This document shows positions 1 to 9,167 of a DNA stretch of 64,000 nucleotides, in pieces (positions within the stretch are counted from its first letter, which is position 1; every line of letters begins with the position of its first letter). The notes beneath the pieces were generated by a model that saw nothing but the letters and a program-made list of their open reading frames with translations, ran no database searches and was not told the DNA's origin. This stretch comes from Miniphocaeibacter massiliensis. Its GTDB lineage: Bacteria > Bacillota > Clostridia > Tissierellales > Peptoniphilaceae. The stretch is taken from positions 124,001-188,000 of the forward strand of contig NZ_OCTQ01000003.1 of the NCBI RefSeq assembly GCF_900232905.1, given 5' to 3'. A program made the position numbers and the translations under genes.

Positions 1-849
1 TACTATTATGTAATAGCACTTTTCTTATTCTTTTATTGCATATATCTAGGATTTAGTTATTCAAATTATGTAAGAAAATATAAAGAGATTAAAAGCATTA
101 ACAGCAGTAATATAGATGAAATAAGAACAAAAAATCTTATAGAAAAAGAATACTTAGAAAAGATAAAAGAATTATATGATAAAAACGAGGAATTAAAAAA
201 TGAAAAAATAAAAGACTTTGAACAATTAGAAGAAGATTATTCAATATGGATACATCAAGCAAAAACACCAATAGCAGCTCTCTCATTAATAGTAGATAGT
301 ATAGAGTTAAAAGAAAAAGATGATATAAAACAAGAACTTTTTAAAATAAACCAATATACAGAGATGGCTTTGGCTAATATTAGATTACAAGATATTAATA
401 CAGATATAGAAATAAGAGAACATGATTTATATAATCTTGTAAGAAATACTGTAAAAAAATATGCATTATATTTTAACTATCAAGGTGATACTTTAGAGTT
501 AAATAGATTTTGTAAAAAAATAGTAACTGATGAAAAATGGTTTAGTTATGTCTTAGATCAAATAATATCTAATGCTGTAAAATACACTAAAAATGGAAAG
601 ATTAAAATTTATACTACAAATGACTATTTAGTAATAGAAGACAGTGGTATAGGCATAAAGGAAGAAGATATTCCAAAATTATTTACAAGAGGATTTACAG
701 GCTATACTGGTAGAGTAGATAAAAAAGCAACAGGCTTGGGACTGTATATGTCAAAAAAAATTCTATCAACATTAGGTTCTCATATTTATTTAGAATCAAG
801 TAAAAATAAGGGAACTAAAGTTTATATAAAAATAACGGAGAACAGATAG
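1..849 (+). CDS. BceS-like sensor histidine kinase, 5' truncated by window edge
   Basis: The reading frame is open from base 1, so the start lies upstream. What remains is the end of a membrane helix, a coiled region, and the kinase core. The phospho-acceptor motif WIHQAKTPIAAL (His codon at 253-255) is the form typical of intramembrane-sensing BceS kinases. It is followed by an N-box (SNAVKYTK, about 570-590), a G1 box (EDSGIGI) and a G2 box (GLGLYMSKK). The family autophosphorylates and passes the phosphate to a BceR-type regulator, which is probably encoded just upstream. Together with bceAB downstream it would form an antimicrobial-peptide sensing and detoxification module. Family call is firm; the inducing peptide is unknown. 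Confidence 0.88.
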   Translation, partial: YYYVIALFLFFYCIYLGFSYSNYVRKYKEIKSINSSNIDEIRTKNLIEKEYLEKIKELYDKNEELKNEKIKDFEQLEEDYSIWIHQAKTPIAALSLIVDSIELKEKDDIKQELFKINQYTEMALANIRLQDINTDIEIREHDLYNLVRNTVKKYALYFNYQGDTLELNRFCKKIVTDEKWFSYVLDQIISNAVKYTKNGKIKIYTTNDYLVIEDSGIGIKEEDIPKLFTRGFTGYTGRVDKKATGLGLYMSKKILSTLGSHIYLESSKNKGTKVYIKITENR

Positions 850-862
850 TTCTCCTTTTTTA
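837..862 (+). terminator. Rho-independent terminator of the kinase gene
   Basis: A 7-bp stem GGAGAAC/GTTCTCC with a 5-nt loop is followed by six T residues. The left arm lies inside the last codons of the kinase gene and the stop codon is in the hairpin. It separates kinase transcription from the bceAB genes. Confidence 0.8.
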
Positions 863-953
863 TTACAAAATTGTTAGATTAGGTTCAATATTTGTTAGAG
901 AGAACTAATATATTCCTATAAAAAAGGCTATATAATTAAGGTGGAGGTGCTAA

Positions 954-1718
954 ATGAGCTTATTAACATTAAAAAATATATCAAGAATTTATTCATCAAA
1001 ATTTTCATCAATAACAGTAGAGGCTATTAAAAGTATATCTTTTGACATAGAAAGAGGAGAGTTCGTAGCTATAATGGGAGAATCTGGTTCAGGAAAATCT
1101 ACGCTTTTAAATATGATAGCAACACTTGATAGACCAACAACTGGAGAAATACTTATAACAAATAAAAACATATCCAATATTTCAGATTCAAGTATATCTA
1201 AATTCAGAAGAGAAAATATAGGATATATTTTTCAAGACTTTAATCTTTTGGATACTTTGACAGTTGAAGAAAATATTGAGCTTCCACTAGTTCTTTCAGA
1301 TGTGAATATAAAAGAAATTAGTATTAGAAGCAAAAAAGTAATGAAAACTTTAGGGATTTTAGAATTAAGGGAGAAATATCCTTATCAAATATCTGGAGGA
1401 GAACAACAAAGGGTAGCCATAGCAAGAGCCATGATAATAAACCCTAAAATACTACTTGCAGACGAGCCGACAGGAGCACTTGACTCAAAGTCCTCATCTA
1501 TGGTTTTAAACAGCCTAAAAGGGCTAAATGAGGCAGGACAAACGGTTATTATGGTAACACATAGCATAGTTGCAGCAAGTAAAGCAAACAGAGTACTTTT
1601 TATAAAAGATGGTATAATATTTAATCAATTATTTAGAGGAAGTAGGTCAAATGAGGAATTTTATGAATTAATTTCAGATACTTTAACAGTAATGAACGAA
1701 AAGGAAGAGCTAATATGA
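954..1718 (+). CDS. bceA: BceA-type ABC transporter ATP-binding protein
   Basis: A 254-residue ATPase with Walker A GESGSGKST, signature ISGGEQQR and Walker B ILLADEP, the length and motif set of the BceA/MacB-like class. A strong GGAGGT ribosome site lies 5 nt before the ATG. The last codon and stop overlap the start of the permease by four bases (ATGA), implying translational coupling. In the family it powers removal of cell-wall-active peptides from their lipid target and feeds flux information to the partner kinase. Resistance to a bacitracin- or lantibiotic-like compound is inferred from family and context only. Confidence 0.9.
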   Translation: MSLLTLKNISRIYSSKFSSITVEAIKSISFDIERGEFVAIMGESGSGKSTLLNMIATLDRPTTGEILITNKNISNISDSSISKFRRENIGYIFQDFNLLDTLTVEENIELPLVLSDVNIKEISIRSKKVMKTLGILELREKYPYQISGGEQQRVAIARAMIINPKILLADEPTGALDSKSSSMVLNSLKGLNEAGQTVIMVTHSIVAASKANRVLFIKDGIIFNQLFRGSRSNEEFYELISDTLTVMNEKEELI

Positions 1719-3775
1719 AATTAATATTTAAACTTGCCAAAGATAACTTAAAAAAAAATAAAGAAATTTACCTACCTTATGCAATATCTTTAACATTATC
1801 AGTAATTTTTTTCTTTGTAATAATAAATTTGTATTTTAATAAAGACTTAGATGTTGGTTATAAGTATGAAAATATAAAAGATGTATTGAGTTTTGTAGCT
1901 ATAATTATTTTAGCTATCAGTTTGATATTTAACCTATATGCAAATAGTTTTTTAAACAAACAAAGAGCTAAAGATTATGGGATATATAAAGTTTTAGGAC
2001 TTGAAAAAAAGCATATTAGGAAATTAATATTTTTTGAAAATTTTATATTGAATATTTCAAGTATTGTTGTAGGGCTTATATTCGCTTTAATTTTGGATAA
2101 GTTAAATTTCATGATTTTGGGAAAAGCACTTAATTTTGAAGAGACATTAAAATCTAAGATAGATATAAAAGCAATAGGATTAACATTAATAGCATTTTTA
2201 TTAATAAGCTTTTTATCCTATATAGTTATTGGGTTTAAAAATATTAACAAGAACTCCCTAGAATTATTAAAAGGAAAAACTATAAAAAGAAGGAATCCAA
2301 TAATAAATATAATATTTGGAATTTTGGGAATAATTTTAATTGCTGTAGGATATTTTATGGCAATGTCTGTTGGAGAAGAAAATGTAGAAGGTGCAAATAC
2401 TTCTTTAAGGGCAGTAGTTTTTGTAATTGTAGGAACATATTTTTTATTTATAGGTTCAATTATTTTAATTGTAGATTTACTTAAAAAAAATAAAAAACTT
2501 TACAAAAAAAACAATAACTTTATAGCTATTTCGAATTTATCTTTTAGACTTAAAGAGAATGCTTTTGGACTTGCCACAATATGTATTTTGAGCTGTATGA
2601 TAATAGTAACTTTATGTGCAAGTATTATTATGTATAAATCAACAGAAGGACTTGAAGAAGATTATGACATAAAATTTTTTACGAAAAACACAGAAGAATC
2701 TAAAAAAGTAAGCGAAAAATTTATCAGTATAGTAGAAGAAAATAATTTAAAGATAAAAGAAAAAAATGAATATGAATATATGCATACTGTTGGTAACTTT
2801 AAAAAAGAAAATATAAATATTTTAAAAAATGACAAAGGATATGAACCATATGTGTGTGCAATGAAAATAGGAGATTACAATAAATTATTTGGCTATGATA
2901 AAACAATTAATGAAAATGAGGTATTAATAAAGCTAAATAGTCTAGGTAATGAAAAGAATGCTATAAATAACATAGCAAAAAAAATATCTGTATTTGGAGA
3001 AGAATTTAATGTAAAGGAAATAATAGACGAGGCAGAAGATAATAGTAATTCTAGAGTAATTAGCAATGAATATACATTAATAATGCCTGAAAAACAATAT
3101 GATAAATTGAAAGATACTTATGCTTACGAACTAAAAGAAATAGAATTAAATGGGGAGCTTATATATAAATACGAAGATAAAGAAGGAAAATTGCAAGATG
3201 AAAGTCCTATAGGGGGAGCAGAGATAAATATAGAATTTTTTCTAGACGGAGATAGGGGAGAAATTCACAATTTTTTTATAAATAATTTCCATGATGAAGA
3301 AGACTGGACAAAAATAGGATTTAAGGATATAAGCTTTGGTTTAAGTGATAAATATTGGTCAGAAGATACAGTAGGAGTATTCATTTTTGTAATCATAGGT
3401 GTATATTTAATAATAATATTTTTTATAAACTTTTTACTTGTAATATATTACAAGCAATTAGTAGAAGGTTATGAAGATGCTGAGCAATTCAAAAAACTTA
3501 GAAAAGTAGGGTTATCGGAAAAAGAAATAAAAAACACAGTAAACAAACAAGTTACTATATTTTTCTTTTTGCCAATGGTAATAGCAATAATTCATTTTAT
3601 AGTGGCTACTAATATTATAAATGAATTTAGTCAGGGATTAACAACACGAAAAACTACACAAACTATAGAGTTAATAACAATATTAATTTATATAATAATA
3701 TATTTTATTGCGTATTTACTGACTTCTAAAAAATACCAGTCTATAATTATATCCAGAAATGAAAATAAATATTAA
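1715..3775 (+). CDS. bceB: BceB-type ABC transporter permease
   Basis: A 686-residue membrane protein with an N-terminal helix, an FtsX-like block of three helices (about residues 55-170), further helices, a long hydrophilic extracellular stretch (about 320-560) and three C-terminal helices. This is the ten-helix BceB plan, whose large outer domain recognises the peptide-target complex and contacts the kinase. It overlaps bceA by four bases. The outer domain is highly charged and variable in this family, so the ligand cannot be read from sequence. The gene ends in a shared terminator with the convergent gene. Confidence 0.88.
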   Translation: MKLIFKLAKDNLKKNKEIYLPYAISLTLSVIFFFVIINLYFNKDLDVGYKYENIKDVLSFVAIIILAISLIFNLYANSFLNKQRAKDYGIYKVLGLEKKHIRKLIFFENFILNISSIVVGLIFALILDKLNFMILGKALNFEETLKSKIDIKAIGLTLIAFLLISFLSYIVIGFKNINKNSLELLKGKTIKRRNPIINIIFGILGIILIAVGYFMAMSVGEENVEGANTSLRAVVFVIVGTYFLFIGSIILIVDLLKKNKKLYKKNNNFIAISNLSFRLKENAFGLATICILSCMIIVTLCASIIMYKSTEGLEEDYDIKFFTKNTEESKKVSEKFISIVEENNLKIKEKNEYEYMHTVGNFKKENINILKNDKGYEPYVCAMKIGDYNKLFGYDKTINENEVLIKLNSLGNEKNAINNIAKKISVFGEEFNVKEIIDEAEDNSNSRVISNEYTLIMPEKQYDKLKDTYAYELKEIELNGELIYKYEDKEGKLQDESPIGGAEINIEFFLDGDRGEIHNFFINNFHDEEDWTKIGFKDISFGLSDKYWSEDTVGVFIFVIIGVYLIIIFFINFLLVIYYKQLVEGYEDAEQFKKLRKVGLSEKEIKNTVNKQVTIFFFLPMVIAIIHFIVATNIINEFSQGLTTRKTTQTIELITILIYIIIYFIAYLLTSKKYQSIIISRNENKY

Positions 3776-3802
3776 AAAAAGAGCCTATTGGCTCTTTTTT
3801 AT
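3774..3802. terminator. Bidirectional terminator between bceB and the convergent gene
   Basis: GAGCC/GGCTC stem extended by seven A on the left and six T on the right, with a 4-nt loop. The A/T tracts make it work on both strands, serving bceB and the minus-strand gene ending at 3799. Confidence 0.85.
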
Positions 3803-5241
3803 ATTATAGTTATAAAATTTCCATATTCATACATAAATAAATCATAAAGCAGTATACAATCTTCATTGGCAAATTCACAATTTTCCTCAATTATTAAAGG
3901 TTTAATAGAATAAGAAAAATTACCATCAGAAGAAGCAATCTTCAATTTGATATCCTCTTTAGCACTAGTATAAAGAGGGTTAGTCATTTTTATTTCTTTA
4001 ATGTCTTCTTCAGAAATAACCAAATCACCTATATAGATATTATGATCTACTTTAAATTCAGTTTCGATATATTTATTTTTAATAGCAAAAACGACCGCTA
4101 GTATTATTAAAATTATAGCAATTGCAAGATAACTAAAAAGTGCTATTATAAAAAATGTTTTGGCAAACTTGTATAGTAAAAACAATATAACTACTGCAAT
4201 AACAGTTATAATTAAAAAACTAATTAAGGTGATATCTAAAAATTTGCTTCTTGGTTTTACTAAAAGCTTTATAGATTCTTCACTATAATATTTTCCATTG
4301 TTAAACATAGAGTCATAGAAAGACTTGTTTTTTAACTTATCTTTTAATTCTTTAAAACTCTCTTCATCAAAATTATATAATTTTACTAATACTATAGGAT
4401 CTCTTGAATCATAAGGTATTAATTGTAAGTAATATTTTTCTCTAGTTTTCGAACCTAAACCTTTAATTTTATCTATAGATGTGTAAAATTTGAAGTTTTC
4501 ATATTTTTCATTAAAAATAATTTTTCTGTTTCTTTTGACCATTAGAGTTTCGTCTTCAAATTTAAAACTATAATATTTTCTAACTTTAAAACTATAATAA
4601 AGTATAAAATAAACTATTACAGGAATAATACACAAACCAATTAAATAGAAAATATCTGGTAGTTCATATATGTTAGCTTTTTTTATTAAGAAAAATACAA
4701 AACCAAAAAATAAAGCAGTTATTATAATGAAACTATGGTATATTCTTGTATAAATTAAGTATTTGTCAGAATTAACAGAGTTATTTTTATACCTCTTTTT
4801 AAGCGATAAGTTAAATAACTGAGAAATTAAATTTATAGTTGAAAAAACTATAACTATCATAGCCATTACACTAAAAGTATTAAATCCCATTAAGTGAGAA
4901 AAATCTCTGTAAGGGAATAATTCACCTTTACTGTCAAAATTTAAGAAAAAGCTCTTGTTTTTATAGGTGTTATTCAATTCTAATTCAGCAAATTGAGAAG
5001 TATCTTTAGAGTCTTTTAATTCAACAACATATTTTTTATTAGTATCAAGTCTAGCAGGACTTCCATTTATATTTTCACCATCAATGGAAGTTATTTTTAA
5101 ACCTCTAGAATAAAAGTCAGCATATTTGATAGCTTTGCTATCTAGTTTAAAAGATTCCTTTATATTAATATTAAACAATAAAAAGATAGCTAAACCTAAA
5201 ATTAATATTGGAGAAATAATTTTATATCTTTTATTTTTCAC
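3799..5241 (-). CDS. Unrecognised multi-pass membrane protein
   Basis: A 480-residue protein I do not recognise. It starts with GTG; a GGAGGT site sits 5 nt upstream, which fixes the start. Visible features are an N-terminal hydrophobic segment (about 10-25), a soluble region of about 100 residues probably outside the membrane, four helices in pairs (about 125-150, 170-225), a charged soluble domain (about 225-330) with alternating beta-like strands, two more helices (about 340-390), and a C-terminal soluble domain. The two soluble domains that follow helix pairs resemble each other in layout and could be bacterial PH-like folds, but this is a guess. It is monocistronic, convergent to bceAB, with no functional clue from neighbours. 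Confidence 0.75.
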   Translation of the reverse strand: MKNKRYKIISPILILGLAIFLLFNINIKESFKLDSKAIKYADFYSRGLKITSIDGENINGSPARLDTNKKYVVELKDSKDTSQFAELELNNTYKNKSFFLNFDSKGELFPYRDFSHLMGFNTFSVMAMIVIVFSTINLISQLFNLSLKKRYKNNSVNSDKYLIYTRIYHSFIIITALFFGFVFFLIKKANIYELPDIFYLIGLCIIPVIVYFILYYSFKVRKYYSFKFEDETLMVKRNRKIIFNEKYENFKFYTSIDKIKGLGSKTREKYYLQLIPYDSRDPIVLVKLYNFDEESFKELKDKLKNKSFYDSMFNNGKYYSEESIKLLVKPRSKFLDITLISFLIITVIAVVILFLLYKFAKTFFIIALFSYLAIAIILIILAVVFAIKNKYIETEFKVDHNIYIGDLVISEEDIKEIKMTNPLYTSAKEDIKLKIASSDGNFSYSIKPLIIEENCEFANEDCILLYDLFMYEYGNFITII

Positions 5242-5412
5242 TTTGTACCTCCATCTTCATACTTAATATTATACATAAATTAAATCAATAAACATATATG
5301 TTAAGAGAAATTTCTAGCACAAACAATAAAAAAACGATTTCCCTAAAAATATAACAATTATTTTGATTAAAAGATAGAACTAGATTTTTTAAATAACAAA
5401 TACTATTATGAA

Positions 5413-5441
5413 TTGATGAAAGTAAGTAAATAGTTTATAAT
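5413..5441 (+). promoter_or_regulatory. Sigma-A promoter of hydCBA
   Basis: TTGATG, a 17-bp spacer and a perfect TATAAT, about 30 bp before the hydC start. No Rex-type palindrome was found between 5242 and 5472. Confidence 0.75.
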
Positions 5442-5472
5442 AGGAATGAATAAAATATAAAGGGGAAAAGAT

Positions 5473-5982
5473 ATGAGTTACAAATTAATTTCTAAGCCTT
5501 TGGACAGCTATCAAATCCAAATGGTAAACGATATCATTGACAAAAATGGTAGTACAAAAAAAGATATATTAAATACGCTAATAGAGCTTCAAGATTCATT
5601 AGATGAAAAATATATCGGGGAAGAAGTAGCGACAATAGTATCTAATAAAATAGGTATTCCTTTAGTAGATCTATATGACATACTTACTTTTTACGACATG
5701 CTTAGTGTAGAGCCTAGAGCAAAGTATAAGGTAGAAGTTTGTACTTGTGCATCATGCTATTTAAATGAGAGTGATACATTAATAGACATGGTTGAGAAAA
5801 ATTTAGGTGTTAAACTTGGGGAGCATACAGAAGATTGGTTGTTTGAGTTTGAAAAATGTTCATGTGTGGGGGCATGTGACATAGGACCAGTTATCAAAAT
5901 TGGAAATGATATTTATGGAAACTTAGATGAAAAAGTAGTAGAGAGTATTTTTGCTGATTTAAGAGCTAAAAAAGATTTATAG
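5473..5982 (+). CDS. hydC: NADH-dependent [FeFe]-hydrogenase, NuoE-like [2Fe-2S] subunit
   Basis: A 169-residue thioredoxin-fold ferredoxin of the NuoE/HydC/HndA class. The N-terminal helical part is followed by the [2Fe-2S] ligands, a first pair in VCTCASCYLN and a second in CSCVGACDIGP. This subunit passes electrons between the flavoprotein and the hydrogenase in trimeric soluble hydrogenases. It is first in a tight operon (9 bp to hydB, 10 bp to hydA) with an AAGGGGA ribosome site. An extra cysteine in CTCASC beside the usual C-x4-C pair is mildly unusual. Function follows from family and operon. Confidence 0.9.
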   Translation: MSYKLISKPLDSYQIQMVNDIIDKNGSTKKDILNTLIELQDSLDEKYIGEEVATIVSNKIGIPLVDLYDILTFYDMLSVEPRAKYKVEVCTCASCYLNESDTLIDMVEKNLGVKLGEHTEDWLFEFEKCSCVGACDIGPVIKIGNDIYGNLDEKVVESIFADLRAKKDL

Positions 5983-5991
5983 GGGGATAGA

Positions 5992-7272
5992 ATGAGTAAG
6001 ACAATTAAATTAATTACAGGTACAGTTGATAAGTCATATAAGCATTCTGTTGAGGATTATAAATCAAATAGAGGCTTCAATGCACTACATAGAGCTATAA
6101 ATATGGATAAAGAAGATATTATTCAAGAAGTTATAGACTCAAAATTACTTGGTAGGGGCGGAGCGGCGTTTCCTACAGGTTTAAAATGGAAGTATTTAAA
6201 CAATATAGAAGGAGAACCTAAATATATCGTTTGTAATGCTGATGAAGGTGAACCTGGAACATTTAAAGACAGACTATTTATGAAAAGAGATCCTTTAATA
6301 GTAATAGAAGGAATGCTTATAGCAGGATATGTTTTTAATTCAAAAGAAGGTTATATATACATAAGAGGAGAATATAGGGGATTATTTGAAGGATTTAAAC
6401 TTGCACTTAAAAATGCAAAACAAGCAGGTTATTTAGGTAAAAATATACTTGGGATAGAAGAGTTTGATTTTGATATAAAAATAATATCAGGAGCAGGAGC
6501 TTATGTTTGTGGAGAGAATTCAACGTTATTAAATTCTATAGAAGGCCAAGCTGGAAGACCAAGGGTTAAACCACCAAGACTTGCTGAAGTAGGACTATTT
6601 GGCCAACCGACATTGGTAAATAATGTTGAGACTTTTGCAAATATCCCAATTATTTTAGATAGAGGACCAGAATATTACAGATCTGTAGGAACTGAAGAAA
6701 GTGGTGGTTCACTTATTATTTGTATGTCAGGACACGCTAAAAACAAACATTACGCTGAAATTCCAGTTGGAACAAATTTAAAAGATATTATATATGATGA
6801 GGAATTAGCAGGAGGAACTTCAACAGGAAGACCAGTAAAATTTGTTCATATTGGTGGACAGTCAGGCCCACTAGCTTTCCCAGAACAATTTGATATTTCG
6901 TTTGATCATATAACATTGAAAAAAGAAGGACTTGCAATAGGAACAGGAGCAATAGTTATAGCTGATGATTCTGTTTGCTTGGTTGACTACTTAAAGAAAG
7001 TATTTGAGTTTTTTATTCATGAATCTTGTGGTAAATGTAATCCATGTAGAGAGGGAAACCAACAAATGTATGCTATTTTGGACAAGTTTAGCAAGGGAGA
7101 AGGTTCAGAAAAAGATTTAGAAATACTTAAAAACTTAGCCTATGCAATGGAGCAAGCATCTTTCTGTGGCTTAGGTCAAGCAGCACCAACTGCTTTAATG
7201 TCAGCACTAAAACATAGAGAAGAAGAATTTTTAGCTCATATAGACAAAAATTGTAGTAAATGTTTCAAATAG
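5992..7272 (+). CDS. hydB: NADH-dependent [FeFe]-hydrogenase, NuoF-like flavoprotein subunit
   Basis: A 426-residue FMN and NADH-binding subunit. It has the glycine-rich NADH/FMN motif GRGGAAFPTGLKW (about residue 52), NADEGEPGTF, the FMN segment GAGAYVCGENS, and the C-terminal [4Fe-4S] ligands ESCGKCNPCREG plus FCGLG. In trimeric hydrogenases it oxidises or reduces NAD(H) and is proposed to bifurcate electrons between NADH and ferredoxin. Well-known HydB proteins are near 600 residues because they carry an N-terminal [2Fe-2S] domain and a C-terminal ferredoxin with two [4Fe-4S] clusters. Both are absent here; the protein simply ends in NCSKCFK. Confidence 0.9.
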   Translation: MSKTIKLITGTVDKSYKHSVEDYKSNRGFNALHRAINMDKEDIIQEVIDSKLLGRGGAAFPTGLKWKYLNNIEGEPKYIVCNADEGEPGTFKDRLFMKRDPLIVIEGMLIAGYVFNSKEGYIYIRGEYRGLFEGFKLALKNAKQAGYLGKNILGIEEFDFDIKIISGAGAYVCGENSTLLNSIEGQAGRPRVKPPRLAEVGLFGQPTLVNNVETFANIPIILDRGPEYYRSVGTEESGGSLIICMSGHAKNKHYAEIPVGTNLKDIIYDEELAGGTSTGRPVKFVHIGGQSGPLAFPEQFDISFDHITLKKEGLAIGTGAIVIADDSVCLVDYLKKVFEFFIHESCGKCNPCREGNQQMYAILDKFSKGEGSEKDLEILKNLAYAMEQASFCGLGQAAPTALMSALKHREEEFLAHIDKNCSKCFK

Positions 7273-7282
7273 GGGGAGCAAG

Positions 7283-9025
7283 ATGAGTAACGAAAGTATA
7301 AAAAATGTAACAGTTAAAATAGATGAGATAGATGTTACAGTACCTTCAGGGACAACTATACTAGAAGCAGCTAAGCAAGTTGGAGTTCATATTCCAACAC
7401 TTTGCAATCATCCAGATTTAGTTGCAAAATCTACTTGTAGAATATGTGTAGTAGAAGATACTGGTAGCAGAAGATTAAAAACAGCGTGTAACCAACCGGT
7501 AGATGGTTGTAAGGAAATTTTTACAAACAGTAAGAGAGTAAGAGAAGTTAGAAAGACAATACTTCAATTAATTCTTGCAAATCATCCACAAGATTGTTTA
7601 AACTGCGTTAGAAATCAAAAATGTGAATTACAAGAATTGACTCAACAAGAAAATATTTTAGACAATCCATTTGCGAGAATATATGAACCAGTACCAATAA
7701 AAGATGATAATCCATCATTAGTTAGGGATAACAGCAAATGTATAAAATGTGGTAGATGTGTTCAAGCATGTGATGAAATACAGGCAAGTAAAGCAATAGG
7801 TTTTAGTAATAGAAGTAATAACTATACTATAGGACAAGCGTTTGATAAGGCAACAGATGAATCAACTTGTGTACTTTGTGGAAAATGTATAACGGTCTGT
7901 CCAGTTGGAGCATTAAGGGAAAAAGATGATACAGATAAAGTGTGGGATGCGTTAAACGATAGCGAAAAATTTGTAGTATTTCAGACAGCGCCTTCAGTTA
8001 GAGTAGGACTAGGAGATGAATTTGGATATAAGTCTGGAGATATAGTTACAGGTCAAATGGTAGCAGGAATAAGAAGACTAGGAGCAGATAAAGTTATAGA
8101 TACAAACTTTAGTGCAGACTTAACAATAATGGAAGAAGGAACAGAGTTTTTGGGAAGGCTTACAAATTCAGGTACTTTACCAATGATAACTTCTTGTAGT
8201 CCTGGTTGGATAAATTTTGTTGAAAAAAATTATCCAGACCTATTAGACCATCTTTCAACTTGTAAATCTCCTCAACAAATGTTTGGAGCAGTTACAAAAA
8301 CATATTATGCAGAAAAATTAGGAGTAGACCCTAAGGATATGTTTGTTGTTTCTGTAATGCCTTGTATAGCTAAGAAATATGAGAGTCAAAGACCAGAAAT
8401 GAATGATTCTGGTTATAGAGATATAGACGTTGTACTTACTACTAGAGAATTAGCAAGAATGCTAAAAACAGGTGGACTTGATATAAGTGAACTTCAAGAA
8501 GAAGATTATGATTCAATAATTGGACATGGTACTGGAGCTGGAACAATATTTGGTACTTCAGGAGGAGTTATGGAAGCAGCACTTAGAACAGTATATGAAG
8601 TAGTAACTGGTGAAGAATTAGCTTCTGTTGACTTTGAAGGTATAAGAGGGCACCAAGGAATTAAAGAGGCAGAAGTTCAAGTAGGAGATACCTTAGTAAA
8701 AGTTGCAATTACAAATGGACTTGCAAATGCAAAAGTTATTTTAGATAAAATAAGAGCTGGAGAAGCAGACTATCACTTTATAGAAGTTATGGCATGCCCT
8801 GGCGGTTGTATTGGTGGAGGTGGACAACCTTACACTATAAAACACGATGCTAGAAAAGATAGAATGGAAGGATTATACAGAGATGACAGAGAACATAAAC
8901 TTAGAAAATCTCATGAAAATCCAGAAATAAAAGAAATATATAAAGAGTTTTTGGTAGAACCAAATTCACATAAAGCTCATGAATTACTTCATACACATTA
9001 TACAAGAAGAGCAACAAAAGCATAA
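7283..9025 (+). CDS. hydA: [FeFe]-hydrogenase catalytic subunit
   Basis: A 580-residue catalytic subunit. Domains in order: plant-type [2Fe-2S] (CNHPDLVAKSTCRIC, residues about 40-60), a His-ligated [4Fe-4S] site (HPQDCLNCVRNQKC), two [4Fe-4S] clusters (CIKCGRCVQAC and CVLCGKCITVCP, about 150-210), then the H-cluster domain. The H-cluster motifs are TSCSPGW (about 303), MPCIAKK (about 360) and MACPGGCIGGGGQ (about 503). It makes or consumes H2, with NADH and probably ferredoxin as partners through hydB and hydC. Maturases HydE, HydF and HydG are not in the window. A terminator follows immediately. Confidence 0.95.
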   Translation: MSNESIKNVTVKIDEIDVTVPSGTTILEAAKQVGVHIPTLCNHPDLVAKSTCRICVVEDTGSRRLKTACNQPVDGCKEIFTNSKRVREVRKTILQLILANHPQDCLNCVRNQKCELQELTQQENILDNPFARIYEPVPIKDDNPSLVRDNSKCIKCGRCVQACDEIQASKAIGFSNRSNNYTIGQAFDKATDESTCVLCGKCITVCPVGALREKDDTDKVWDALNDSEKFVVFQTAPSVRVGLGDEFGYKSGDIVTGQMVAGIRRLGADKVIDTNFSADLTIMEEGTEFLGRLTNSGTLPMITSCSPGWINFVEKNYPDLLDHLSTCKSPQQMFGAVTKTYYAEKLGVDPKDMFVVSVMPCIAKKYESQRPEMNDSGYRDIDVVLTTRELARMLKTGGLDISELQEEDYDSIIGHGTGAGTIFGTSGGVMEAALRTVYEVVTGEELASVDFEGIRGHQGIKEAEVQVGDTLVKVAITNGLANAKVILDKIRAGEADYHFIEVMACPGGCIGGGGQPYTIKHDARKDRMEGLYRDDREHKLRKSHENPEIKEIYKEFLVEPNSHKAHELLHTHYTRRATKA

Positions 9026-9026
9026 T

Positions 9027-9054
9027 AAAAGACACTGTAAAGGTGTCTTTTTTA
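9027..9054 (+). terminator. Terminator of hydCBA
   Basis: AAAAGACAC/GTGTCTTTT stem with a 7-nt loop, followed by a T-rich run immediately after hydA. Confidence 0.85.
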
Positions 9055-9167
9055 TTTATAACAATTAATATTTTAAATACTTAAATTAATATGGTAACAT
9101 TTAAAGAAAGTATATAAAATTATTTATTAAATATTAGTTAAAATAAATATCAAGGAGAGATATAGTA

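Noticed and set aside
864-905. BceR-type operator before bceA
   Set aside because: TTACAAAATTGTTA is only a partial dyad with mismatches in the centre, and no convincing promoter could be placed beside it.
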